A DNA stretch of 64,000 nt. Origin: Periglandula ipomoeae IasaF13 (Eukaryota > Ascomycota > Sordariomycetes > Hypocreales > Clavicipitaceae). A model generated the notes under the pieces. It was not told the origin of the DNA and ran no database searches. It saw nothing but the letters and a program-made list of their open reading frames with translations. Each line of letters opens with the position of its first letter. The first letter of the stretch is position 1. The DNA is taken from contig AFRD01000003.1 in the NCBI GenBank assembly GCA_000222875.2, forward strand, positions 62,001 through 126,000, in the 5' to 3' direction. This document shows positions 32,967 to 43,005 of this stretch, one piece after another. A program made the position numbers and the translations under genes.

Positions 32967-34510
32967 ATGGGTTACGATTGGAGCGACATCGCCGTCTCAA
33001 CTTCAGGACTGAAGTACATGGTCGGACGGCCAAACAGGATAGAGAGGCTAGTGATTCAAGCCCGGCCTCCTAGCCGTGGACAGTTCAGGGACGCAATGCG
33101 CGACAGTACAGAAGCAGGAATGGCATCGAGTCATAGAGAACTTCAAGTCAAGGGCATCTCGCTCCGTTCCGCGTACGTCGTGGTCGGTGAGTTCATCCGA
33201 TTCACGTTCGTCTGTGAAGGAGAATTGAGCAACGGCATCATTCCACCGAAAAAGCAATCCAAGATCGTTGTCCGGCCCGTTTCCCAGAAGTATACCAACC
33301 TCTATATCCTCCACAATAAGAAGAGCGGGCTGTGCCAGGTGCGTCGAATACCAGTCGAAGTGGGCAAGTACGGACTAGTCTTCTACTACCGAGAGTGGAC
33401 GCACGTCAATGGCCGGCCATCTAACGCTGTCGGAAAATTCGAGTGGCATCACAAGCTCTACATTTTTTGCTCCAAATATACGGATACCCACCGAGACGGC
33501 TTTGTCGACTATCTTCTGGCCGCAGATGCGGAGGAGAAGACACAAATTGGCAAAGAGGCACCCTTTGCGAAGATCCTCAACAACTTGATCAGAACCTATA
33601 CCACCACGGGGGACCCCAAAGAGTTAAATAGGCTGCTCTTGGAAGCTCAACTCCGTATCTGGGGGACACTGCCGGATGTCAATGCTGCGAGACAAGCCAT
33701 GATCGAAGGCAGCCGGGACTTATGCCGTTCCCCTAAAGCGGTTACCAAAGCGGCTGCGGCTGCCCTTGAAGAGTCGTCAAGTAAGTCATGCATCACTACT
33801 ACTTGTTTTCCATATCTGGATTATGCAAATTGCAGCGATATGTGTGAGAAAATGACTGAAACTCTCTAACCCATTCCTAGGGATGTCGCGACGGCTGCAC
33901 GTCCGTTAATCGACACTTGATCTTCGAGTTCGCAGGCAGCCTCCATCGCGGGCGGGACGAGGGCACCATCATTCCGGAAGGACTATACTGGCCAGTCTTA
34001 GAGCTCTTCTGTGAGCTTCGGTCCGAGAACCCGGGTCGTCGCAGCAGTGCAGAAATCGACGAATGCAGACGGCGTGCATACAGATATGCCCTGAAAGCTG
34101 CAAACTGCCTGCCGACCAACATGCTGAAGCTTCCCAAGTTGCCGGCTCCCCATCCCGTTACTGTCGACATTTGCCTGGAGCAAATCGCGCACAATACTCG
34201 CGAGTTGATCAATTACATACAGGCGTTTCTTGACGTGTACCAGTATACGAGGGCCAAGGGATTTCACGAGGCCCTAGGCGAGGTGCAGAATTTGTTAAGA
34301 GATCCGTTTTACCGCGAGTACGAAGAGGCCATGAAGGATCTTGCCACGCGTCTTACGCCGTTCGTGTTTAAAGATCGAGAGAGGGAACTGAAGTGCGTGC
34401 TGAATGAGCTGAAGATTGCGGAGGCGTATGTGCTTCAGGTTATCGAGAGGTTTCCACGGCAGAGTGCAACGACAGGGGAGGGCACATCAGAGGGCACAAA
34501 CCAGCAATGA
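32967..34510 (+). CDS. GEWIP-family protein, distal long copy G
   Basis: ATG 32967 opens MGYDWSDIAVSTSGLKYMVG and the family N-terminal block (GRPNRIERLVIQARP). The signature appears as AYVVVGEFI, with Phe for Trp. The third block is clear (SKIVVRPVSQKYTNLYILHN, LVFYYREWT), and FEWHHKLYIFC matches the WHKNI block. After that the protein is unlike the array copies: about 250 more residues, strongly helical (LNNLIRTYTTTGDPKELNRL, INYIQAFLDVYQYTRAKGF, LKCVLNELKIAEAYVLQVIE). A 155-bp intron 33781-33935 joins the exons in phase 1 (SS-S-SLHRGRDEG), giving 462 residues; a nearer acceptor ending CCTAG (33880) gives an early stop. Function is unknown. It is on the opposite strand, about 14 kb from the array. 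Confidence 0.7.
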
Positions 34511-35075
34511 CGTGAAAGGAAATCTTGGGTTTCAGAAGACGACAGGTTTCGACGTCAGCAAGAGAAAAGAGTAGTAACTACTCCAGGACGAGAGTGAGCT
34601 CCGGCTGCCATTGCAAGCTTATTGAATGCTCTGAAACCAGCCTCCACAGGCTGTAAGACTGAACATCGATAGGTGTCGCCATCAATGTTTCTCACTTAAG
34701 CCCTATTTGGTCCTGTTTTTCGCGATATTCCCTAGGATCCATCTCTATTTACCATTTAGTAACGAATACATGAAATAGACACTATACGCACTGATGCATG
34801 CCTGGCGGATGGTGGAAATTACGATGCAAGAGAGTCAGGGTACTAGGTAGAGGTAGAATCGTCAATACCTGCAAGCTCAAGCCCTCGCTTGATCGCGTTT
34901 GCATCACTCTATTGAGTGAGATTGAGAAGCTGCTTGCCTTTTGCTTCGGCCTTAGCGCTCTCACTTTTTTTCTGCCACCGCTTGTGTGTACTCGTGAGAC
35001 GTATTCTTCTCCATTGCTTCCACGACATTAGGTGTAAAGTTTATAGGTGTTTTTCCTGTGTTTTCAGGTATTGAG
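34511..35075. other. Intergenic, 3' of GEWIP-G
   Basis: No gene is recognised. The right end merges into a 10-bp-period AT-rich repeat. Confidence 0.4.
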
Positions 35076-35154
35076 ATATACAGAAGTATAGCAAAATATA
35101 TAAAAGTATATAAAAGTACAGGCAAATATACATAAATATACACAAATATATATT
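35076..35154. repeat. 10-bp minisatellite, about 8 units, consensus RTATAYANAA
   Basis: Units such as GTATATAAAA, ATATACATAA and ATATACACAA follow each other in strict 10-base register. It lies at the downstream end of the decayed helicase and has the same period and consensus as the arrays at 37061 and 54797. Confidence 0.75.
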
Positions 35155-35165
35155 GACGTATTTAA

Positions 35166-37320
35166 ATGCGTTCGAAGGTGTTAAGTGCAGTACATGTCTT
35201 GACCGCAAGAGATTGGTCTAGCTCGTTGTGCATCATTCTCATCTGGCTGTCGTGTATTGTGAACCCATCTTCTACGTTTGTTACAATAGGACTTTTTGTC
35301 CGCTGAGCGGCCTTTTGCTGAGAAAATATGCTATGTGTGGGGATGAGGAGTGCGATCGCCGATGTTCGAAGCTGTAGCGCCTGCACCTGCGCGGAGGAGT
35401 AATAGATTGGTGTCATTTGCGTCTGAATTGATGTTCTGTATGATGCTTGATCTGTCTTCCAGCTTTGTTGTTCCGTTGAACTTCTCAGTGCGGGTTTCAA
35501 CAAAGGCGCCGTCTTGACTTGCCGCTTTTCTTCTGATTGCCTCGTTGTAGATGCCTAATGCATCGCACTCGTCTGTCCATGTTGACTCCATCATCTCCAT
35601 CACCTCCATCACCTTGAGAACCCTGGGTAAGTTGTCGTCGCCATCGTATTGTCTTATAGCCTCCAGCCACTTGACCTCGAATCGGTTATCCTCTCTGACC
35701 AATCGCTTCTTTTTAAGCTCGGGACTTGTTTCTTCTCCATCGAGGTACTCTGGGTTGTCAATTGTATTGAACACCCCAGGTGCAAACGTTTCGTCCTCTT
35801 CGTCTTGGGCATATTGAAAGCCCTCGTCGTCATACACCGACGTAGTCGCTTGCCCTCGCCGCCGATCCTCAGGTTGCTGAGAGCTGCCCTCGCCGCCAGC
35901 CGGATCACTTTGGTTCTCGGTGGATGCTCATCCCCATGAGCTTTTGAACTCCTCGAATTGAGCTACGGTAAGGGACTCCAGGGACGTGTTCCCTAGGAGG
36001 CCAGCTTCTTGCAGGAACGCAGCATAAAGTTCATTCTTGTCGAACCTTTCGAAGTCCATAGACTCCAGACCTGACTCTTCCAAAATCTCCTTAGAGATCT
36101 GGGCGGAACACAGTAAGATTTCATTTGTTGCGAGCTGCTGTGCCATCGAGAATTGTGCGAAAGCGGCGCTGGAGCTACCAAACTTTCTCTGCAATTCCTC
36201 ACCGCGCTGCACCAGCGAGTGAATCCTAGTTTGCAGCTGGAACTTGCAACTGATATCCGCCTCAATATTGTGCACTTCCACTTCGGGCAGTTCCGTGATG
36301 TTGGCCTGCCGCTGGAGCATCATGATCGAGAGAAATAGTACCATTACAGGCCCTCTGGACTCGTACGGTGGCAAGATTTTGTCGGTGCTGGACACCGATC
36401 CAAACAGGGGCTCGAAGTGCCGATTCGATATGATAGGAGATCCTGGAAGCAGTTGAATCTGACTCGGTATGGATCACCATCCATTGTAAAACGGAGTCCC
36501 TGTGAGCAAAAAACTGAAGTCATATCGCAGCGCGGAGACAGCCTCGAATCGTTTTGTGTCAGGGTTCCTGTAGTCGTGAGGTTCGTCAAGTATGAGGACG
36601 GAGATGCCTCTTCCCATTTTCTCCAAGGCACCTGAGTAGAGAGGTGACCTGCAACGAACAGGGCGCGCTTGGCGCAGCATTCTCTTGGCCTCGTCCAGAC
36701 CCTTCAGCGCAGCAACATCGTGAAAAGTGTTTGCCCGAACCCATCGGGCGTGGCAAGATACAAGGAAGTTAAAACTGGTGATTACAACGTCGGACCGGGC
36801 TAGAGTAGTGGATCGAATATGCTCCGTGTCGATGATGATGCATGATGGGTGGTTTTCCTGATTTTAATTTGTCAGCACACCCAGCTTCCATCGCTGAAAT
36901 CCGTCCACTTACCGCAGGGAAATGTTGTTTGATCTCCGCCTCCCACCGCTGTAGACGGTCCTAGTTTTGGCGCTGGTACCGTAATATAGATGTTCTGGAC
37001 CCAAGTGTGTTAGCAGGCTCGTTCAATTGCAATACCTTTGTAATTATGTGATGTATTAGGGTATACACCGATGTACAGCGACATACAAAAGTATACACCA
37101 ATACACACCGATATACACCGATATACACCGATATACAAGAGTATACAAGAGTATACATCAATACGTTCAAGTGTTTGCGATCGAAAGGATCTGACATACC
37201 TGATAAATTCTGAACATCTCATTGTCCGTGTAGTCCATATAGTCAATGATGTGGAATAGTGTTCCAACAATTTGACAAGGCCGTCGAAGGTCTTCGTCCA
37301 CAACCATGAGGCGTCCAGAT
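35166..37320 (-). pseudogene. Decayed SNF2-family (SF2) helicase/ATPase
   Basis: SNF2 ATPases remodel chromatin or act in DNA repair. Traces of both RecA lobes lie in order: DRLQRWEAEIKQHFP; DVVITSFNFLVSC; the Walker B/DEAH-like stretch GISVLILDEPHDYRN; FSFLLTGTPFYNGW (motif III region); QIQLLPGSPI; and later WTDECDALGIYNEAIRRK, TRTEKFNGTTKLEDR and INSDANDTNLLLLRAGAGAT (motifs IV-V). The main frame has stops at 36961-36963 (TAG, before DRLQRW), 36474-36476 (TGA, after FYNGW) and 35928-35930 (TGA), and shifts frame around 35340, where motif VI should begin. Lobe 1 lacks a recognisable GKT Walker A. An intron at about 36990-37190 contains a minisatellite. The 5' end is unclear. Confidence 0.6.
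37061..37170. repeat. 10-bp minisatellite, 11 units, consensus RTATACANNR
   Basis: Eleven consecutive units in exact 10-base register (for example GTATACACCG, ATATACACCG, GTATACAAGA). It sits inside a probable intron of the decayed helicase, after a GTATGT donor on the minus strand. Confidence 0.85.
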
Positions 37321-38612
37321 ATCATGGTGTCGTTTGACTTTCTGGCCCGTCGCTGGCATCTGGAGCTCTGCTAATGGCAGAAGCATTACTCCAGGCGATC
37401 AGCACTGTAGAGGTTGGCAATAGAGCCTTTCAAACTTACCAGATCCTATAACGAGGTTTGGAGGGAACTAGAGAAACCCGGCCTCTTCCGGCTCTCGGGT
37501 CTTCTTGCTAGTAATGTTGTAAGAATGTTCTAAGGATGATGAAGGGAAAAAAAGTTCAAGAGCAGCAGTGGGAGGAAGGTGTGGATTTATACGTGAATTG
37601 CAGCATCCGTCGATGGCCAATGCTGTGCCACTTGGCTAACAGCTGTAGATAACACCAGCTGCAGACAATGCAAACACAGATGACATAAGCCTCAATGAAA
37701 ACGTAGGATGAATGTAGATGATTACGCGCCACGAGGCATCATGGGCTAAAGATCGAGGTCAATGCAGATCTACAGGTTGTGCCAAGTCTAGACAATGCTC
37801 GATGATTCGGATGAACGTAGATAATACCACATGGTGAGATATCACTGGCTACAGATGACAACAGTTGTAAATAACATCATAGCGTCGTCTATAAATAGCG
37901 TCAGCGAACGAGATGGTTTCTGTTGGGGGGCTTCCGTCTGCGGGCTGCATTTGGAGGTCTCGAATCGACACCATGCACCAATTTCACCCATCCCTGTACA
38001 ACTAGATTCACAGCTTTCTTTCCCGTAGATCACGAATGAGATCAACACCAACATCAAAATGCGGGTTCTGGTTGAATGTCAATCTTTCCAAGGTAGCTTC
38101 GCAATTGAGAAGAACAAGATGCTGTCCCCTACCTATTTTCTGTTACAAGCGACTGGCCTGGGAGGCAAACTGAGCATAAAATCTTCCCAAAGATAGATGG
38201 CATACGGTCAGATAGTTCCATAGGCACCTCAAGTGAAGGAGATAGCGTGTCGAGTAAATGCTTGTTTATCGTAAGGCTCATCCTTTCTCTTTGTGAAATG
38301 CTACGTACGGGTCAGTTAAGAAGCCCGCTGTGACTAGCAGGACCGATTTCTTGCTGATCCTACAAGGAAACGTTTGGGACCTCAAATCCCATTGCGGCGG
38401 CAATCCTCTCCTGAAGAAATCGCCACGAGAGCTTCGTCCAAAGCGCGGGTGCTATACGCTTCAAGCGCTCTCGAGCAACGCATAATTCGACGTGCGCATT
38501 GATATCCACGTTGTATGGGCAAACACCACTTGAAATGACGCTCAAATCATGATCAGTCCATTCGTGGTACGTGCAACCACTGTACCTTGGTAAAATACAC
38601 AATTCATCCGAA
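37321..38612. other. Intergenic, possible gene remnant at 38360-38602 (-)
   Basis: No complete gene is seen. The minus-strand frame 38360-38602 contains a helical, protein-like stretch (ERLKRIAPALWTKLSWRF) ending MGFEVPNVSL. It has no ATG, splice partner or family I can name, so it may be chance or a relic. Confidence 0.3.
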
Positions 38613-39580
38613 TCAAGCCTTCTGTCGCTTCGATCGCCTTAGCTCCGTACCGTCGACCTCCTCCTGCTTTTCTGTCTGCCGTTTCGATGTGTCATTGTCT
38701 TCTCCGAGCTTCGACTTGCTTGGTGTTTTTTCATCCTTGACACCCGGCTTTTTCGGTCCCTTTAATTCATCCCTTTTGGCAGCCGTTTTACCCTCCCCAG
38801 CGGGTTTCTTCATCACGACGTAGGCTGCCTTTTCCATATCCAGCATTGCCACGCCTAACCTCTCCCTTAACTTAGCAGCCTCCTCGCATAGCGCCTTGTA
38901 CTCCTTGGCATTGTACTTGATCACATCCTTCTTTCCACCGCAGCAAAGCCACCAGTATGCCTCGTCGGAGAAGAAGATGGCGCGCTCGGGATCATGAACG
39001 TTGAGGAGGAGAGATGCCGTAGCAGGTCCAATGCCTCTTAGCTTGGTGAGAATGTCAAGCGCCTTTTGAGGAGCATTTGGTGAGGTAGAGTCTGCGCGAT
39101 ATGCCGTGATGGCGGAAGATATGGTAGACTTTGTGGTTTTGGCGTCGTTGGATGTGACAAGACTCATGAGAGTAGGGCGAAATTTGCTATGGCGTCTAAG
39201 AAAAATTAGTGCTGCATAAGAGCTGACCTTGTGATTTGGGGGTGAGGATGTAAGTACAGTTTCCATTCTACCAGCGTCTGGACCTGCGCGAGAGTCATTT
39301 CTGGGCCGTCTTGGGCACTGAATGTGCGGGTTGCCTCACAATAGCGATAGGCATCTAATTCCTGCAGCGTCTTTTGTCCTGGGGTTGCTAAACAAATGTT
39401 AATCGTTGGCGGTAGGTCAAGTATATGCCGCGGCGTCTGGACGCAAATGAGCGTGGAGGGCCACATACTACGCTTGCTCCTCAATATGGCTTCCACGACA
39501 GAAGGGTACTCAGTCACCAAGTCGCGAAATTCATCTTCGGATATGCCCTCCACCGACCGTCCATGCGTCATCATGTGCAT
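38613..39580 (-). CDS. Unnamed fungal protein with a helix-hairpin-helix-like motif
   Basis: Three exons, 39580-39469, 39387-39258 and 39195-38613, join in frame (phases 1 and 2) to 274 residues from ATG 39580. The middle contains LRGIGPATASLLLNVHDPER at about 133-152, a GIGPATA turn like the helix-hairpin-helix of DNA-glycosylase folds, followed by IFFSDEAYWWLCCGGKKDVI. The Lys/Glu-rich C-terminal 70 residues end RRSKRQKA, a likely nuclear signal. I recall similar uncharacterised proteins in many ascomycetes but no assigned function. The frame stays open upstream of 39580 (YYRDSAFHAFKPDLALYTRV) without an ATG, so a further 5' exon is likely. DNA or RNA binding is an inference from the motif only. 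Confidence 0.72.
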
Positions 39581-40120
39581 GGCGCAGTGCTGTCGCCAAC
39601 TAACAAGAACACGGGTGTATAAGGCAAGATCAGGTTTGAAAGCATGAAAAGCTGAATCGCGGTAATAGCCTGGGTGGTTTATAAAGATAATTGCGCTTGC
39701 GCGCAGAATACGATCCGGCGCAAAAGGGGTTGTGGTTCTTGTAATGGATCAAACAAGTCCGGCAGTTGCTTTACGGAGTAACGACGTAAAGAAACAAATG
39801 TTTAGTACCAGACAGTACCGGCTGACATCTCACTGTCCTGATCTCAGGTGGGACCGGCCTACTGAACGCCACTTGCCCCGACGCCGTACCGTTGGTTGTC
39901 GGTGTCGCGAGCGGTCATTCATCAGCCAATTTAATTGACTGGTCAGTCGCACTTCGCTTCTGCTCCGCACCTCTAGATAAATGTCGAGTAAAAATACAAC
40001 GATATGAATTTCTGCATTAAGCTCAGAGGCACTGGTAGCTCTGGAGTCATGTGTTAAAAAGTGGGGCACATCTTCCAGTACATATATCAATATTACCCCT
40101 CGCTTTTGTGTGCTTCGTGC
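39581..40120. other. Divergent interval upstream of the GluRS gene
   Basis: Holds the promoter of the GluRS gene and any upstream exon of the 38.6-kb gene. I could not find a missing 5' exon for the synthetase here. Confidence 0.4.
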
Positions 40121-42142
40121 ATGCCCACCACTTCTGACCATTATAGTTACACAACGCCAAACATAAGCGGCATTAACATGGATAATCGTGATCTGCAAAG
40201 GTTCAAAGATGGGCTCACGCCCACAGATTTCAAGACTATCGAACCTGTCATTCACGAACTCGACCGATACCTCACACTTCGTACTTTCCTTGGAGGCTAT
40301 ACTTTGGGTCCCGCAGACGAGGAAATTTGGTTAACTCTGCAGAAGAACAAGGTTGCGCTGGGCGTGATTCGCAGAGCCCCATTCTTGAATGTGACCCGGT
40401 GGTTTGTCCATATCGAAGGCACTTACCCCGAGATCCAACAGAAAGCCAAGCAAAGCGGCAACGACAAGAAGACGCCGGGGGCTGCCAGTCAACCCGGAGG
40501 GCGATATAACATCAAGTTACAAGACGCCGCGAATGGAGTAGTCACTAGATTCCCGCCAGAACCATCGTATGATATTCACATGAGATAGAATTTTTTTTGA
40601 AATTTTGTGCTAATTACACCCAGCGGTTATCTACATATCGGTCATGCGAAGGCTGCCTTCTTGAACGACTATTTCGCACATGATGCCTTTACGGGATCCC
40701 TCATTCTGCGTTTCGATGACACAAACCCTAAGAAAGAAAAGCAGGAGTTCGAGGACTCGATTATCCATGACCTAGGACTGTTGGGCATCCAAGCTCAACG
40801 TGTGACCTACACCAGTGATTACTTCCAGCAGCTCTATGAACTGTGCCAACAGTTGATCTCGGAAGGCAAGGCATACGCCGACGACACCGATCCTGAGATC
40901 CAAAAGAAAGATCGATATAAACGCCTTCCCAGTATCCGGCGAGAGCGACCAGCGAGCGAGAGCTTGGCAATGTTTGAAGAGATGAAGAAAGGTACAGACC
41001 TTGGTAAAAAACACTGTATCCGTGCGCGTATCGCCTTTGACAGCTCAAATGGCGCAATGCGTGACCCCATTATTTATCGCTTTCCAAGCTGGGAAGCTGA
41101 TGAAGGCCCGCAGCCGCATCACAGAACTGGTTGGGACTGGAATATTTATCCCACTTATGATTTCGCCTGTCCGCTCGTTGACTCAATCGAGGGAGTAACG
41201 CATGCCCTTCGAACAACTGAGTATTCCGATCGTAATGAACAGTACTATTGGTTTCTGAGTGCTCTTAACCTACGCCACGTTTACTTGTGGGACTTTGCCA
41301 GGATCAATTTCATCAAGACTTTTCTTTCCAAGAGAAAGCTCACTAAAGTAGTTGATTCTGGTAAAGTTTCTGGATGGGACGATCCCCGGATGCCTACAGT
41401 ACGAGGCATTCTTCGCCGTGGTCTCACCGTGGACGCGCTTCGCGAGTTTATGTTGAAGCAGGGCCCGAGTCGCAATGTTGTCTCCATGGATTGGACTATT
41501 CTTTGGGCAATGAATAAGAAGGTAATCGATCCGATTGCCCCTAGACATACAGCTGTGGAGAGACAAAGCGCGGTATTGGCCACCATCAAGGGTGGCCCGG
41601 ACGCTCCCCAAGAAGAACCCCGACCAAAACACCCAAAGAACTCTGCAGTAGGCACAAAAATGGTCACATTTGCCAACAAGCTTTACATTGAGCAAGTCGA
41701 CGCTGCAACACTTCAAGAAGGCGAAGAAATAACTCTTATGACTTGGGGTAACGCCTTCGTTCGTAAGATAGTTAAGTCCGAAGATCATTTGGTTGTGGAA
41801 TTGCATTTAGAGCTTCATCCTGAGGGCAATGCGGGAAAGACCGACAAAAAGCTTCACTGGTTAGCTGCTGTGGAAAACAACAACTTTGGAGCGGAGCTTT
41901 GGGATTTTGATTATCTTCTAACCAAAGACAGTCTGGCCAAAGATGACGAATTAGACAAATACTTAAACCAAGTCACAGCCACGAAGGCAGATGCGTGGGT
42001 GGGTGCTGCCTTTAATGAGCTCGTCGAGGGAGACATCATTCAGGTAGAGCGAAAAGGATATTTTAGAGTTGACAAACCTATTGGGCAAGGTCCCGCTGGT
42101 AAAGCGGTATTGTTCCAAATTCCCACGGGAGCCTCTGGATAG
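40121..42142 (+). CDS. gus1: Glutamyl-tRNA synthetase, cytosolic eukaryotic type, divergent and N-terminally short
   Basis: It charges tRNA-Glu with glutamate using ATP. Exons 40121-40566 and 40624-42142 join in phase 2 across PPEP-S-GYLHIGHAK to 654 residues. Class I signatures are present: HIGH in SGYLHIGHAKAAFLNDYFA and the KMSKS equivalent FLSKRKLTKVV. Substrate-site stretches are also present: RFDDTNPKKEKQEFEDSI, PTYDFACPLVDSIEGVTHAL and SGWDDPRMPTVRGILRRG. The C-terminal anticodon-binding beta-barrels run to the stop. About 150 residues precede HIGH, beginning inside a GST-like domain (DRYLTLRTFLGGY); yeast Gus1 has roughly 200, so about 50-70 residues are absent. ATG 40178 is an alternative start. 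The sequence seems more divergent and AT-rich than expected for the main housekeeping enzyme, so it may be a second copy. Confidence 0.85.
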
Positions 42143-42696
42143 TGCGCGTCCTGGCGTGGATGCGGAAAAGAGTCCCATGCCAAGAGTGCGAAAGCTGGAT
42201 TTTCGTTGCGTCGCGCAGAATGGATATCCAGCACATATCTCTCGTAACACAAACACAGGCAATACGCGGGCTCAAGTTGCTGTATCTAGAGACACCGCAT
42301 CAGAAAAGTTTATGATCACAACCATTGAGTTATATCTCAGTCAATATTGGCCCTCTAAGTCGGCATATTTCATAAGTCAAAGTCCATTCGACTTCACGAA
42401 TAGAAGTATTTTATGAAGTGCGGTTTAATCAGGCCATCTGTGTAGAGCATCGTCCCTAGCAATAGTACATTTGACCGTCTGTCTAAGCTGGCACAGGGAA
42501 CCATTTTTCGCACGAATCAACGATGGTTATGTGGATATAGTATTTTGGTCCGTTGGAAGCGACTAACATTGAACAAAGGAGATGATAACTACACTATCTC
42601 ACAACGACCAACAACTTGTACAACGACTGATGGACAATATATCTCCGTGACAACGGAGAAGAATATTCACCATACAGATAGGCAAGTCAGAACCCC
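42143..42696. other. Convergent intergenic region
   Basis: 3' flanks of the GluRS gene and of the 81-residue gene. No feature is recognised. Confidence 0.4.
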
Positions 42697-43005
42697 CTAA
42701 GAGTCCCGAACCTGGTACCATTTGTCTTTCTCCTGTGTGTGCTTCGCAGCCTCCCGAGTGTATCCGCTCTGTCTGTGCTCGAAGCGATAAAAGTCCTTGC
42801 GCTCCCTGTTTGAACGCGGTCGTGGTCAGCCTGGCACGCGGTCATGTCAGTGGCAGGTGGCTACTTACTTGTTTCCATCCCAGCTGCCGAACTGATTCTT
42901 GGGGCCCTGGAGAATGCCCCTCTTATAGGCGTCTGCCTCATCGCGGTGGTACTCTGCCATGGAATCGGCGGTGGAGTTCTTGGTAATGTTGGCGTTGCTA
43001 GACAT
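42697..43005 (-). CDS. Small hydrophilic protein, 81 residues, unknown
   Basis: Two exons, 43005-42869 and 42805-42697, join in phase 2 (DGN-K-ERKDFYRFEH). The donor is GTAAGT and the acceptor AACAG. The protein starts MSSNANITKNSTADSMAEYH, is highly charged and rich in Lys, Asp, Arg and Gln (RDEADAYKRGILQGPKNQF), and ends KDKWYQVRDS. It has no signal peptide, Cys pairs or transmembrane segment. The regular splice and good composition argue for a real gene. Such small hydrophilic proteins are often stress or sporulation induced, but nothing here proves that. Confidence 0.6.

Noticed and set aside
11697..36476. TGA read as tryptophan or programmed read-through, because several in-frame TGA codons fall where Trp fits
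   Set aside because: Rpb10, GEWIP-G and other good genes terminate with TGA, the contexts lack the read-through-favouring CTA, and other relics in the window carry TAA or TAG. Point mutation explains all of them.
35076..37170. CRISPR-like regular repeats
   Set aside because: Units are contiguous 10-mers without spacers, in a eukaryotic genome. They are minisatellites.
38360..38602. 80-codon minus-strand frame with a helical protein-like stretch
   Set aside because: No ATG, no splice partner and no family. Kept only as a possible relic in the intergenic entry.
19753..42142. A biosynthetic gene cluster with the 2OG oxygenase as tailoring enzyme and the GluRS as self-resistance gene
   Set aside because: No polyketide synthase, NRPS, terpene synthase, P450 or transporter lies between them, and they are 20 kb apart among housekeeping genes.
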